64,000 nucleotides of DNA. Origin: Gautieria morchelliformis. Taxonomy: Eukaryota > Basidiomycota > Agaricomycetes > Gomphales > Gomphaceae. The DNA lies in contig WHVA01000130.1 in the NCBI GenBank assembly GCA_015179125.1, positions 174,621 to 238,620 of the forward strand, given 5' to 3'. The notes under the pieces are model-generated. The model was not told the DNA's origin. It did not search any database and was given only the letters and a program-made list of their open reading frames with translations. The position numbers were made by a program, and so were the translations under genes. How positions within the stretch are numbered: position 1 is the first letter of the stretch; every line of letters starts with the position of its first letter. Positions 44,690 to 55,640 of the stretch are shown here, piece after piece.

Positions 44690-45708
44690 CCTCAGAGGGG
44701 AGGAGAATAAGGTGAATGGCAAAGGTGGAGCTGAGATACATAATAGGCAAGACACATGAAATAGAAACAACTGCCAATATGAGGATGAAACAATGGAGAG
44801 GTGCTAGTGAAGAGAATATCAAGCCAACACACCTTGGGACCTGCATGCCTCCTATCCTGGCCTGACTTTTGGCTCATGGGCTTGATCCAAGAAAGGCGGG
44901 TGGGCAGGGTGCCACATGAATGCTTCCTAACCATATAAACACTGCGTGTGGACCCAGGACCAATGGGTAGTGAGTATCAGACATGACAAAATTTCCTGAC
45001 TTCGGAAATCTAGTGGAAATCCTAAGGATATTCCACATTTCTTCAAAATTGCCTAGTTCAGGAAATTGCATGAAGTTTTATTGTTTTGTCAGAGTTTCTG
45101 AATTCAGGAAATCCTTCAAAAATTGTAAAATTATCACCTCAAAACCTTTAAGAAACTCTCAGGAAACATTGCATTTCCTCCTCTATGAAACTAAATATTT
45201 GACAGGGAAACTTGTAGAAATCAGTGTTTCTATAGAATTTCTCACCTGGGGAAATTTTATTAAATATTTAGTTTCATGGTAGAGGAAATTCAATGTTTCC
45301 TGAGTGTTTCTTGCTGATTTTTAGGTGATAATTTTACCATTTTTGAATAATTTCCTGCAGCCAAAAAACCCTGACAAAACCTTAGATTTTCATTGAATTG
45401 CCTGAACTGGGAAATTTTGAAGAAATGTAGAGTATGCTCAGAATTTCCAGTTGATTTTCAAAGTCAGGAAAATTTGCCATGTCTCCAGTGATTATGGTGT
45501 TGGCTGGGGACACTTGGTTATGACTGATGGTGGGGATAAGGGCAAATGATGCAAATGGTGATGGAGTTCAGCAAGCTGATTGGATGGCAAATGGATATGG
45601 CAACGGAGCTCAGTTATCTGCTTGGACAGCAAAATGAAGCAAATGGTTATGTTGAAGGGTGATAAGTGGGATGGAGACAGATTATACCAAAATAAACAAG
45701 TCATGACA
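44690..45708 (+). repeat. Diverged LTR-1 copy G, split by a palindromic MITE
   Basis: 44820-44960 (CACCTTGGGACCTGCATGC...GGGCTTGATCC...) aligns with copy A 5570-5690, and the end GTCATGACA (45700-45708) matches the family terminus. Identity is clearly lower than among A-E, so this is an older copy. The 506-bp MITE at 44979-45484 lies inside it. The left end is lost. Confidence 0.6.
44979..45484. mobile_element. Long-palindrome MITE (506 bp)
   Basis: The left half AGACATGACAAAATTTCCTGAC... and the reverse complement of the right half (AGACATGGCAAATTTTCCTGAC...) align over about 230 bp, forming a fold-back element with almost no central loop. It is strongly AT-rich and does not code. A related ~75-bp piece lies at 58917-58993. 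The target duplication is uncertain (AGTGA near both ends is possible). Confidence 0.75.
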
Positions 45709-45772
45709 GCTTCCCCTTTGCTAGTCTCTGTGATTGTGTGACCTCCACAGCAATCAAGGGTTGCCCTTACCA
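45709..45772. repeat. Repeat V end fragment
   Basis: GTGTGACCTCCACAGCAATC...GGGTTGCCCTTAC resembles 40940-40975 and 55606-55640, the right end of repeat V. Confidence 0.5.
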
Positions 45773-45940
45773 ATATTCTTTAACCTCATAAAGTGATTAA
45801 ATGATCCGAGAGCTATGAATATTCACAATAGGGTTCTCTATTAAAATAGTCGCATGTACTTGTAAAATCAAATCTGTGATTGAGCCTCAGAATTGTAGTT
45901 AACATCACAGGTTTATAAATAGTTCAATGGTTCTAAAACA
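45773..45940 (-). repeat. LTR-2 terminal fragment at the 3' end of the NLR-like gene
   Basis: About 168 bp matching the right end of the 13078-14558 LTR (ATTCTTTAACCTCATAAAGT..., GGGTTCTCTATTAAAATAGT, AATTGTAGTTAACA, ending GGTTCTAAAACA). On the minus strand it begins TGTTTTAGAACC directly after a TPR codon run (TGGAAGGCTGAG), so it inserted into the gene. The other LTR end has been lost. Confidence 0.75.
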
Positions 45941-46035
45941 CTCAGCCTTCCACTAGCCCTGATTCCAACAGATAATGGCAACATTCCCTATAGAGTGTAA
46001 TATATCAGGATACTCCTCACTAAGCCTTCTCTTCA

Positions 46036-49000
46036 TTATCTCCATGACAAGAGTCTCCCCGTCCTTAGCCTCCTTTCATCGGCCTTTAGTGTGATAGCCT
46101 TCCTCAACTGGCCTTGATTCCAATAGATAGCAGCAAGATTCCTCATAGAGTATAGTGTGTCAGGATGCTTCTCACCAAGCACTCTTTTCCTTATTTCTAT
46201 AAGAGGAACCTCCAGTTCCTCAGCCTCCTTCCACCGGCCCTGTTTCTGATAGGTGATGGCAAGACTCTCTATGGAGTGTAGTGTGTCAGGATGCTCCTCA
46301 CCAAGCACCCTCTTCCTTGTCTCCATGAGAGGAACATCTAGTTCCTCAGCCTCCTTCCACCGGCCCTGATTCCAATAGCTGATGGCAAGATTTCCTATTG
46401 AGTGTAGTGTATCAGGATGCTCCTCACCAAGCACCCTTTTCCTTGTCTCCATGACAGGAACCTGCAATTCCTCAGCCTCCTTCCACCGGCCCTGTTTCTC
46501 ATAGATGATGGCAAGATTCTCCATGGAGTGTAGTGTGTCAAGATGTGCCTCACCAAGCACCCTCTTCCTTGTCTCCATGAGAGGAACATATAGTTTCTCA
46601 GCCTCCTTCCACCGGCCCTGTTTCTGATAGGTGAAGGCAAGATTCCCCATGGAGCGTAGTGTGTCAGGATGCTCCTCACCAAGCACCCTCTTCCGTGTCT
46701 CCATGACAGGAACCTCCACTTCTTCAGCCTCCTTCCACCGGCCCCGTTTTAGATAGGTGATGGCAAGACTCCCTATAGAGCGTAGTGTGTCAGGATGCTC
46801 CTCACCAAGCACCCTCTTCCTTGTCTCCATGAGAGGAACATCTAGTTCCTCAGCCTCCTTCCACCGGCCCTGATTCCAATAGGTGATGGCAAGATTCCCT
46901 ATAGAGCGTAGTGTGTCAGGATGCTCCTCACCAAGCACTCTCTTCCTTGCCTCTATGACATGAACCTGCAGTTTCTCAGCCTCCTTGCACCGGCCCTGAT
47001 TTGAATAGGTGGTGGCAAGACTCGCTATGGAACATAGTGTGTCAGGATGCTCCTCACCAAGTATTCTCTTCATTGTCTCTATAACAGGAACCTCTAATTC
47101 CTCAGCATCCTTCCACCGGCCCTGATTCTGATAGGTGAGGGCAAGATTCCCCATGGAGCGTAATGTGTCAGGATGCTTCTCACCAAACACCCTCTTCCTC
47201 GTCTCCATTACAGCAACCTCCAGTCTCTCAGCCTCCTTCCACCGGCCCTGTTTCCGATAGGTGATGGCAAGACTCCCTATAGAGTGTAGTGTATCAGGAT
47301 GCTCCTCACCAAGCACCCTCTTCCTTGTCTCCATGAGAGGAACATCTAGTTCCTCAGCCTCCTTCCACCGGCCCTGATTCCAATAGGTGATGGCAAGATT
47401 CCCTATGGAACGTAGTGTGTTAGGATGCTCCTCACCAAGCACCCTCTTCCTTGTCTCTATGACAGAAACATGCAGTTCCTCAGCCTCATTCCACCGGCCC
47501 TGATTGCAATAGGTGGAGGCAAGATTCTCTATAGAGCATAGCGTGTCAGGATGCTCCTCACCAAGTATTCTCTTCATTGTCTCTATAACAGGAACCTCCA
47601 GTTTCTCAGCCTCCTTCCACTGGCCCTGATTCTGATAGATGGTGGCAAGACTTGCTATGGACCATAGTGTGTCAGGATGCTCCTCACCAAGCACCCTCTT
47701 CCTTGCCTCCATGACAGGAACCTCTACTTCCTCAGCATCCTTCCACCGGCCCTGATTCTGATAGGTGAGGGCAAGATTCCCCATGGAGCGTAATGTGTCA
47801 GGATGCTCCTCACCAAGCAGCCTCATCCTTGTCTCCATTACAGGCATCTCCAATTTCTCAGCCTCCACCCACAAACCCTGATTCCGATATGTGATGGCAA
47901 GATTCCCCATAGAGTATAGTGTGTCAGGATGCTCTACCCCTAGCATCCTCTTCCTATTTTCCATCACCGCTATCCCTAGCTCACTAGCCTCCTTCCATTG
48001 CCCTGCATCATTATATACTCTCCAAAAGCTCTCACATATATCAGAGCTACTTGTCTTTGCATGAGGCTTAGAAATGTGAGGTAGAAGAGTTCTCCTGAAT
48101 GCATAGTCTTCTATGCTATTTCCATCTGAAATGGAAAGGGATAGTATCTGTAATATGCATCTGCAGTTTGCTTCATGCTCTATGTCCCCTGTACGGTCTC
48201 GAGCCCAAGCATGTACCAGTGGATGAATGGAAAATGCTTTGCTATTTCCATTAATACTGATTAGTGAGAATGATACCAGCTCATTGATCACATTATCAAA
48301 TCTGAAGTCACTCCAGACACCATTTGTTGTTTGAAAATTATGTAGAAATTCCTTTGCATCATCAAATAGGCCATCACTCTGCCTGGCAGTAGCTCTTTCA
48401 AATATACTTTTAGAAATACCACCATAATGCAAATATGCACACAGGTTTAAGAGCCTTGCTGCTGTAGCACTAAGCTTTTTCCAGCTACTTTCCCATGTTG
48501 TATAGACTGCCAACTGATAGTCATCCACTCTTTGCACAGAACGTGTCTGCATCAATTGTGCCCGGTCCACCTTGAAGGTCTGAAGGTATTCATCCATGTT
48601 GCAAGACTTTGAGATATAAGCACCTGCTTGCACAATAGCCAGGGCAAGATACCCAAGCTCTTTTACAATTGCCAATGCCACTCTTTGATTGTTCTCGGAG
48701 TCTTTGGCCATTGTGAATGTAAGAAGCAATTGAATGGCATCATCAGGATCCAACCCTGAAACATTGTAGGAGTTAGGTGAATGCACACAACATTCCACAT
48801 TACGGCTTGTTATGAGGATGTTTCCATGGTTGCATGCTGGGAAATACTTTCGAAGGTTAATGCCTGGGTCATCAGCATTATCCAGGAAGAGCAGCCATCT
48901 TTGGTGTTGTCCTTTAAGCCAGTCAAGAGCCTCATTGGCAGTCTGGCCAATTCCCACTTCACGAGCAATCTCTTCAAGGCCTGACTCTAGGGCTTGTGCA

Positions 49001-50592
49001 CTGCTTGCATCAACATAATAGACCTTCCAGAAACTGAACATCAAACACGTTAGTCCACACATAACAATCCTGGATACAATACCCCACCGTTGGTAAAGTT
49101 TATCAATGAATGTCAATGCAATCTGTGTCTTTCCCATCCCACCAAGCCCATACAAGACAAATATGCGCTGTTTCACCTCAGCTGAGGATGGCCTGTCTGG
49201 GAAAAAGTATCCCTCAAGTTGCATAAGGATATCAGCTCTTCCAGTAAATCTGCTTGTTGGTGGAGGGCAAGTCTTAAAACATACACTTCTACCAGGTTCC
49301 CTGCCAACAGTGCTCACACTGATGGTGTCTATCATAAAATATATGTCAAAAACAGTTATGAGGCAATGCAGGTTGTACGCACTGAGGTGTGCGGCAAGTA
49401 TCACTTCCCTCCGCTCTCTCAGAGCTTTGACAGCAACCATGATTGATTCATCTACTTTGCCCCCCTGAAGATACTGTAATGTGTGTGTTGTCACCTCATT
49501 CAATCTTTCCCACTGTGCCAATGTTACACTCTGCATTCCTTGCTCCACGTTGAACCGGAAGTAAACATTTGCAGCGGATCTGAAGCGCTGCTCGGTTTCC
49601 TCTGCTGTGGTCTCACATTCAGTAGCAATCTTCATCAATGCCTGGGCTACACCAAATGGTATAAGGTTGCTAAGTAGACTGGGTGCCGGCAGGCCTGCTG
49701 TGGTGACCTTTCCAGTGCCGATACTGATGACGCAAGCAATATGCTGGTGTGGAAAGATGTGTTCTGCCTCGGTGAGGAGTTGCTTGATAGGATTGTTGCA
49801 ACCCAGACCGGCATCAACGAACGGTTCATCTGTAGGTGATATGCCGATGTTAATGTGTTTGAAATACGTGGGAGCGGCCGAAGTAGCACGAGCGGCCTCC
49901 CAGATAGCGCAGTCGAATGATTCGTTCTTTTCGACGCTGTACGTACGAAAGAGGCGGGGGATGCTTATATTCCTGGCGGGCATTGCACAGACAAAGCTGA
50001 GTTCAATCAGCCGCATATCAAGAAGAAACAGCAACCTAAACATACGTCTTGCAAACATCGTTGCCAGTCGTTGCCTCGAGCATTCGTGCGTTAGGGTCAC
50101 CAATTGATTCCTGGATGATGGCCTTGAAAACATCCTCCAACTTGGATGCCTTGAACCTTCCGTCTTTCCAACGTTGTTTCTTGTCCGAGAACACCTGTGA
50201 GGCGAATCTGCCATAGGCGTCGATCGCCTTATCTACTGGCAAGCGGAGACGCCCAAGCATGAGGGCTATGAGCCTGGACGGACGTATTAGAGCGCGACGA
50301 TGATCTGGAAGCATAACCTGGAAGACAACTTACCCTCCTGTACTCGTACCGCAGATCAAGTCGAAATATTCGCACGGAAGGGGCATCGTTTCTCGCCCTT
50401 CTTGGCGCTGAATTCTTTGCATAATTTCCTTGAGAATGATGAGTTCGGACAAACCCCGAATGCCGCCGCCGTCTGTTCATGGAGTCAGAAGGTGTCACAT
50501 AGCAAGCATAAAGACTTACCCAGTGAAAGCAACCTGAGCCCGGTACCCCGGTGATAATCGGTTTGCGGCGTTGAGGTAGACTCAATGGCCAT
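46036..50592 (-). CDS. Patatin-NB-ARC-TPR NLR-like receptor, 3' end truncated
   Basis: Tripartite STAND/NLR-like protein: an N-terminal patatin-like phospholipase, a central NB-ARC ATPase and a C-terminal TPR ligand-sensing array. Start ATG 50592 (MAIESTSTPQ...GLRLLSL). Exon 2 (from about 50477) adds the oxyanion motif DGGGIRG and the nucleophile GTSTGG; exon 3 begins LIALMLGRLRLPVDKA; exon 4 has the catalytic Asp in VDAGLGCNNP. NB-ARC shows the P-loop GLGGMGKTQ (about 49135-49160) and Walker B WLLFLDNADD (about 48870-48900). Two in-frame introns are likely: about 49035-49090 (54 nt, joining YQR-FWKVYYVD) and about 49325-49385. Fifteen 42-residue TPRs run to about 46100. The reading frame then shifts and stops at 46036. 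One more decayed repeat (46045-45941) continues in another frame up to the LTR-2 fragment. Likely role: non-self recognition/cell death (inference). Confidence 0.85.
46080..47990 (-). repeat. Fifteen 126-bp TPR coding repeats with higher-order structure
   Basis: Units of 42 codons (WKEAEELEVPVMETRKR... / ...LGEEHPDTLRSMGNLA...). Units 4/8 (VIETMKRILGEEHPDTLCSI), 5/9/13 (ITYWNQGR or ISYWNQGR) and 6/10/14 (ELDVPLMETRKRVLGEEHPD) recur every four units. This shows block duplication of roughly 504 bp. Confidence 0.85.
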
Positions 50593-51081
50593 GCTCCTTG
50601 CTGCAAGACCAGAGGTGGACGGCGAGACAATCTGGATCCCATGGAGAGTCATCAGACATGTCCTGGACCTTTTAGATTCCGAGAATAAACCTGGCATACC
50701 GTTGAAGGATCCAGAGACGAGGCTACGACAGAGGACATCGTGGTACACGGGAAAGAAGGACGCAGCGTGGGAATGACAAGACTCGACACAGCCCTCTCAT
50801 ATTACATAAGTAATGGTGTATGGCTGCAGCAAATGAAGGGTACGGCGTAATACCAAGCGGTCTAGTGCCACACCCAAGCGAACTTTTGGATCAAGCTATA
50901 GTTGTGGTCATGATATCGCGATGCGGATCGAAGGGACCTACCTCGTGCGCTTGACCGTGCTCGCATGAATAGTTGGACCAGGCAGGACAGCTTCAATTCC
51001 ATCATCGCACATCCCTAATGTTAGGACAAGCAGCGACGGGCAAGCTCCACGCACCTTGATCCATCCACTCCCGGCACGCGG
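50593..51081. other. Upstream region of the NLR-like gene
   Basis: No gene recognised. Presumably holds the NLR-like promoter on the minus strand; the left edge of the ATG13-like relic begins at about 51082 without its expected N-terminus. Confidence 0.4.
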
Positions 51082-52640
51082 ACGTCGTTCTCTCCACCGT
51101 GTACAAGCCTGGAACCTCTGTCCTTCGGAGCATGTTCACGCTGCTGCGTGTCCTCCCCGCGTGGGCCCTCTTCCGCTGCCTAAGACGCCCGGAGGCGGGC
51201 CCGCTCTGTGGCCCCACCTTCCAACCGCCTCCCACGCCTTCCTTCCCACCCTCCACCCCTCGGCTTCCTCTCCATCCGTGCGACGTACCTCCTCACAGCC
51301 GCATTGAACACGCTGGAGTCCGTCCTGTCGTCGCGGTTCTTGTTGCAGGAAAGTATGGGGTTCACCCTACCGTCACTGCGTGCCAGCAGCAGTCGCTGTC
51401 AAAGCGCCGGCGGGTCCCCGCTCATGGCGAGTCTGCCACACTCCCCGACCAGCCCCAGCCTCGCGGACCGCTTCGTGCTGCCCCGCGCAGGCGCGGGGCT
51501 CGCCGGCGGATCCGGCTCCAGGCCCGTGTCGCCGACGAGCAGCCCCAGGGCGCTAGCGCCCGAGTCATCGGCGTCTGGGTCGGGCTCGCCGTCCCGTGCG
51601 TCGTCTGGTCCCGGCCCTGGCTCATATTCCCCTGACACGCCCGCCCCCGCCGCTGCACCGACCCCCTCCCCCGCCCTCCTCAGCCGCTGTCCCTCCATCA
51701 ACGCGATCCACCTGTTCAAGAGCGCCACCCTCTCCTCCGGCGCCCCGGGCTCGCCTACCTTCCATTCCCCGCACTCTCCGTCTTTCCCGTCCTTTCCCTC
51801 CGTCCAATCCCAGCACTCGCAGTCTGCGAGCCTGCGCCACCCCCCTCTGAGCGGATCCGGGTCCGCATCGACGGCCGCCGCCGCGGGCGGGCGGGCCGAG
51901 CCTCCTCGTGCGGCCCATCTCGGGGTCGGCGGGTGCAAGCGTCGCCTCCGTATCCCCCCGTGTCGCCCATCGCGACGGACCGGCCTCGCCGTCCCCCACA
52001 GCATCGTCCCCCATGCCTGTGCCCGCGTATACGCCCCGCCCCGCGCCTCCCCGCCTGCGGGGAAAAGGTACTCGAACAGCTTTGGGCATCGGTATGCTGC
52101 GTCGGCGTCTGTGCCGGGCGCGGGGGCTGCGTCTGGCGTGGGCGGGAGCGACGGGAGTCCCGGGAGTTTTGGGAGGAGGGGCGGGGGAGCCCTGGGAGCC
52201 TTGAGATGCTCAGTGAGGAGAAGGGCAAGGAGAGGGAGAGGGAGTATGGCGGGGCGGGATGGGAACGGTCATGGTGGTGGGAGACCTTCTGTGAGTGTTT
52301 GGTTTGGGTGCTTTCCGTTTTTTTCTTCTTTTTTTTCGTCCTTGCGGGACTATGAAGGCTGGCGTGCCCTGCGTTGTGGATCGTTGTGTGGTACTTTATT
52401 TTTCGTGCTATTACTTGCTCCAGTGTATTCTAGCAGTATTCCCTCATGCTCGCCATCATTTGCTTTTACCCGGCTCCTCCCCCTTCGCGTTTGCCTTCCC
52501 CCATCCAGTGGCCCACTACTCACACACTAACGACCTTCATCCACAGCCCAAGTCCAAGCCCGCATCCCCCGCCTTCCTCAGCAACAGCACGGACGACGAG
52601 CTCTCCGTGTTCGTGCAGGCCATCGATCGAAGGGTTATGC
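51082..52640 (+). pseudogene. ATG13-like relic (autophagy initiation factor), N-terminus missing
   Basis: Atg13 is the HORMA-domain partner of the Atg1 kinase. Family-like blocks appear in order but in different frames. VYKPGTSVLRSMFTLLRVLPAW (about 51096-51165) fits the last part of the HORMA domain. TYLLTAALNTLESVLSSRFL (51283-51345) fits its final strand/helix. Then comes a long Ser/Pro-rich disordered region with SPRVAHRDGPASPSPT, KRYSNSFGHRYAAS (about 52065-52110) and DDELSVFVQAIDRR (about 52590-52630). The N-terminal HORMA half is absent upstream, and at least three frame changes occur without obvious splice sites. Relic is the best call; an intact gene with unusual introns is less likely. 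Confidence 0.5.
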
Positions 52641-53420
52641 TTGGGGGAAGGAGGCGGCGGCGGCGGCGGGAGCGAGAAGGGGAGGGTGAGCGGGGTGTTG
52701 GGGCGGGAGTACGGGGGGGTAAGGGGTGGGTATCCGTATCCGTATCGGTGATGGAGGAGGTGAGCCCGGCCGGCGGGGACGGCTGCGTTTCATGTACCCC
52801 GTTCTCTGAGTCGCGCGCCTCGCGCTCTCTCTCTGTCTCGCGTTTGCTCTTGCTTGCATAGTTCCCCCTCCCCCCGGACTCCCGTCTGCGCCTCACCCTC
52901 GTCCTCGTCCTCGTTCGCGCCCCGTGTCCTACACCACCTACTCTTACTCTTATCACGGGCTCCTCTGCCGTGCTCATCGTGTCCCCTTCCCCATTTCCCC
53001 GCTCGCCATTCCTCATTTCCCCCCTGCTCACACCACCCCCTCCCCACCGCCCATATTGGTTCCACCTCACTTGCTGCTTGCTCGGTGTGCGCCCCGCTCC
53101 ATGCTCCATGCTGTATGCCCGTGTTGCGTGTTGCGTTTATTGCATCCTGCGTCCTGCGTGGTGGGCGCTATGCGTTGCACGACCTGCGATACGAGCTTGC
53201 TAGTTTCCTCGCCTTCCTGTATCCGCATCTTACACCACAGTTTGCACTACACACTACATCCTACCCACCACACTCACACCCCATTCCCACAGTCATTCAC
53301 CCAGACCGCGTCTCCACGTTCTTATTCTCCATTGTCTTAGTTTTGCGGCATCTGTACATAGCGCAGAGTGTCTTTTTCTGAGCTGGTGTAGCGTGGTATT
53401 ATTAGTTGTTGGGTTTATGC
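52641..53420. other. GC/CT-rich low-complexity region
   Basis: Repetitive GGCGG, CTCC and CCAT runs with many open frames caused by composition. No conserved block recognised after the ATG13-like end. Confidence 0.4.
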
Positions 53421-53423
53421 ATG

Positions 53424-54170
53424 TGTTATGACCATACTGTTCAGCCATCTCTGCAACCTCTGCACCACTTTCCACACCAGCTCTGACTCTATTCCACAAC
53501 ATCCGCAACCTCAACCCCTGACCCCTTGTTCTTTTACACGCCTGTTCAACTCTATTTGTTGGCCCTCTGTATTCAACCCTTAGCACAGCATGACACCAGT
53601 TCCAGTCCATCAGGAATTCTGTTTGTTCTGCTGTCTACTAGACTTACGTGCCCTTTGCTCTTTTGCCTATTGTTCTTGACTCTACCCTGCACCTCCTTGT
53701 AATTCTCTTGTTCTGTATTAGTCACTTACTCCGTTTGTTATAGTTACTTCCGCTCCTACTGGAATTGCTTAGTCTCACCCCATTACTTGTTGATCCAGCT
53801 CTTTATATAAAACCTGCTCACGTATGCTCTCTGTTTTTTTTTGCAATCAGATAATCAACTTTGATATGTGAATCCCCTCGGATTATCTCCTGCTCTTAGC
53901 ACAGCAAGTTTTGCAAGTCCTCTGTCTCTCTGTCTTACAACACTCTCTGTCTTCTGCTTCTTCCAACCTCCGACCTCTGACCTTTCAACTTAGCTCAACT
54001 CCTGAATCCTCCCTACCTCTGCCTCTTCCAGTCTCCAGTACTCAGTTCTGAAATACCTAGGATGATAGTTCATTGGGGGTGCAACACATAAGTTGAAGCC
54101 GCTGTCCTTTCTAGTTCTGACTTCTGGGATTCCTGATATGTAACAGCATGGGGCTTGAGGCTACCAGTTG
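53424..54170 (-). repeat. Gypsy 3' end and LTR-like fragment, minus orientation
   Basis: 54060-54150 is a diverged inverted copy of 9990-10080 (the RTAASTYVL...PQ end of the integrase). 53900-54060 mirrors the purine-rich tail at 10050-10150. Further left are CT-rich sequence and a TTTATATAAA box at 53803-53812, as expected for a 3' LTR read on the minus strand. Confidence 0.55.
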
Positions 54171-54328
54171 TGTGTGTGAATATGACAAGGTTTGAGAGTG
54201 TACCTGTATGTATGTATATGCATGGTGTGGGTGTAGTTGAGCCATGAGTGTGAGTGCTTGAGTGAGGGGAGACAAACGAGTACTTGTTAAAGAATACAAA
54301 AAGAGCATGAGGTGATATATATATACAC
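54171..54328. repeat. TG/TA microsatellite stretch
   Basis: TGTGTGTG, GTATGTATGTATATG and ATATATATAC runs; no gene. Confidence 0.5.
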
Positions 54329-54590
54329 GGGTGCTGGAGGAGTGGCAGCATTTCGTTGAGGGTGCTCCATGCCCAATTGAGATCTGGATGGACCACAAGA
54401 ACCTCAAGTACTTCCACATGTCCAAGGAGTTGAACCGATGGCAAGTGCAATGGTCTCTGCACTTGTCTGTCACACCTACTAACAATCCATTGGATGTTCC
54501 CCTGTCAGATACTCCTCAGGAGGCTGAAGCCAGCATTCTCGAGACTTCATTTGCTCATGAATCTGATGCCTCTCAGTCACCTGTTTAATG
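54329..54590 (+). pseudogene. Gypsy RNase H fragment
   Basis: LEEWQHFVEGAPCPIEIWMDHKNLKYF followed by KELNRWQVQWSLHLS is the characteristic RNase H segment of Ty3/Gypsy pol (family form: IWTDHKNLEYF...LNRRQARW). About 47 residues are recognisable; the sequence then departs to an unrecognised frame ending at 54588. Confidence 0.75.
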
Positions 54591-54811
54591 GGCATTTGCA
54601 TACCCTTTACAGGAGTCCCTTAAGGACCCTTCTGAGCCTTTCAGGTCTTTCAAGGCTGTGAGTAAAAGGAGAGAGCTAAGGTCCAATCATAACCTTTCTA
54701 TCAGAAGAGACCACTTACTGTCTTTAGCCAAGATTGCAATAGACAGATCTAAGGTGCCCACACCTAGAGTTCTATCTCATGCAGCAGAAGGGGCTTTCAG
54801 ATACAAAATGG
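54591..54811. other. Unassigned retroelement-like sequence
   Basis: No domain seen; lies between the RNase H scrap and a diverged LTR-1 copy. Confidence 0.3.
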
Positions 54812-55154
54812 TGTCATGATTCGTTTATTCTGCAAATCATCCCTCAACACACAGCGAATGACCTCCTGAACCAGCGAACGACTTCCCGAACCAGCGAATA
54901 TCTTGCCAAAATATTTGTCACCATACTGCTTTCACATTCACTATTCGCATCATTCCTGCCAGGACACCAGGTGTTGGGGCCATCATCCATCATAGAACCC
55001 ATCATCTGTTAAACTCCCACTCCATGACAGACCCACATGCTCAGGATGCATTCGGATAGTGTCAGTTGCAGCCTCCGTGCAGGTTGGACTCAATGGGACT
55101 CGTACCACTGCAGGGCAGGACGAATTAGCTTTGCTGAAGTTTTCACTACACAGT
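54812..55154 (-). repeat. Diverged partial LTR-1 copy H
   Basis: Begins TGTCATGATTCGTTTATTCTGC, with family-like TTCGCATCATTCCTGCCAG and GGATGCATTCGG blocks in the same order as copies C and D. Short and eroded; no target duplication found. Confidence 0.5.
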
Positions 55155-55640
55155 TGTCATGACCCATTTGTCAGGGGACACCCTGTTTTCCATTTCCAGT
55201 TCTGACTCCATTTCTGACTCCGGTTCCGGTTCCGATTCCATCTCCACCTCCGCTTTCGGAAATGATTCCGCTTCTGGGAGAACTTCCACCAGTTCTGTTC
55301 ACCTTGCCAGTTCCACTCCAATTTCCGACTTCCACTCTCGGAACAGTGTTGGAAATCAAGTGACTCGTGTAATAGGTGGCATCAAGGGTCGATCAAGGGT
55401 AAGGGAGGTCAGGAGGATGCAGGGTTGATGGCGGGTGCCAAGTGTTGTCCCTGGCTGCGCAGCGTAGTATAATACGGGCTCGCTGACATTGGGGGTCCTT
55501 AGACTTTTCTCTTTGGATTTCCCCTTGTCAGGTGAGAATCCCCTCTCTTGTATACTCTGTTCATTTATATGGACTTTGGATTTCCCCTTGTCAGTTGTGT
55601 GGTAGTGTGATCTCCACAACCAGCCAGGGTTGCCCTTACA
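55155..55640 (+). repeat. Repeat V, uninterrupted copy
   Basis: Matches 39478-39921 plus 40937-40970. Contains the empty target site of copy D (GTAGT at 55602-55606). Ends GGGTTGCCCTTACA. The low-complexity part encodes a Ser-rich stretch in one frame; no domain recognised. Confidence 0.7.

Noticed and set aside
48781-50107. Plus-strand ORFs over the NB-ARC/patatin region
   Set aside because: Shadows of the minus-strand NLR-like gene.
51399-52228. Several long minus ORFs over the ATG13-like region
   Set aside because: High GC content removes stops in all frames; the plus-strand blocks match a family, these do not.
52641-53420. Continuation of a real gene (188- and 175-codon ORFs)
   Set aside because: Low-complexity composition explains the open frames; no conserved block seen.
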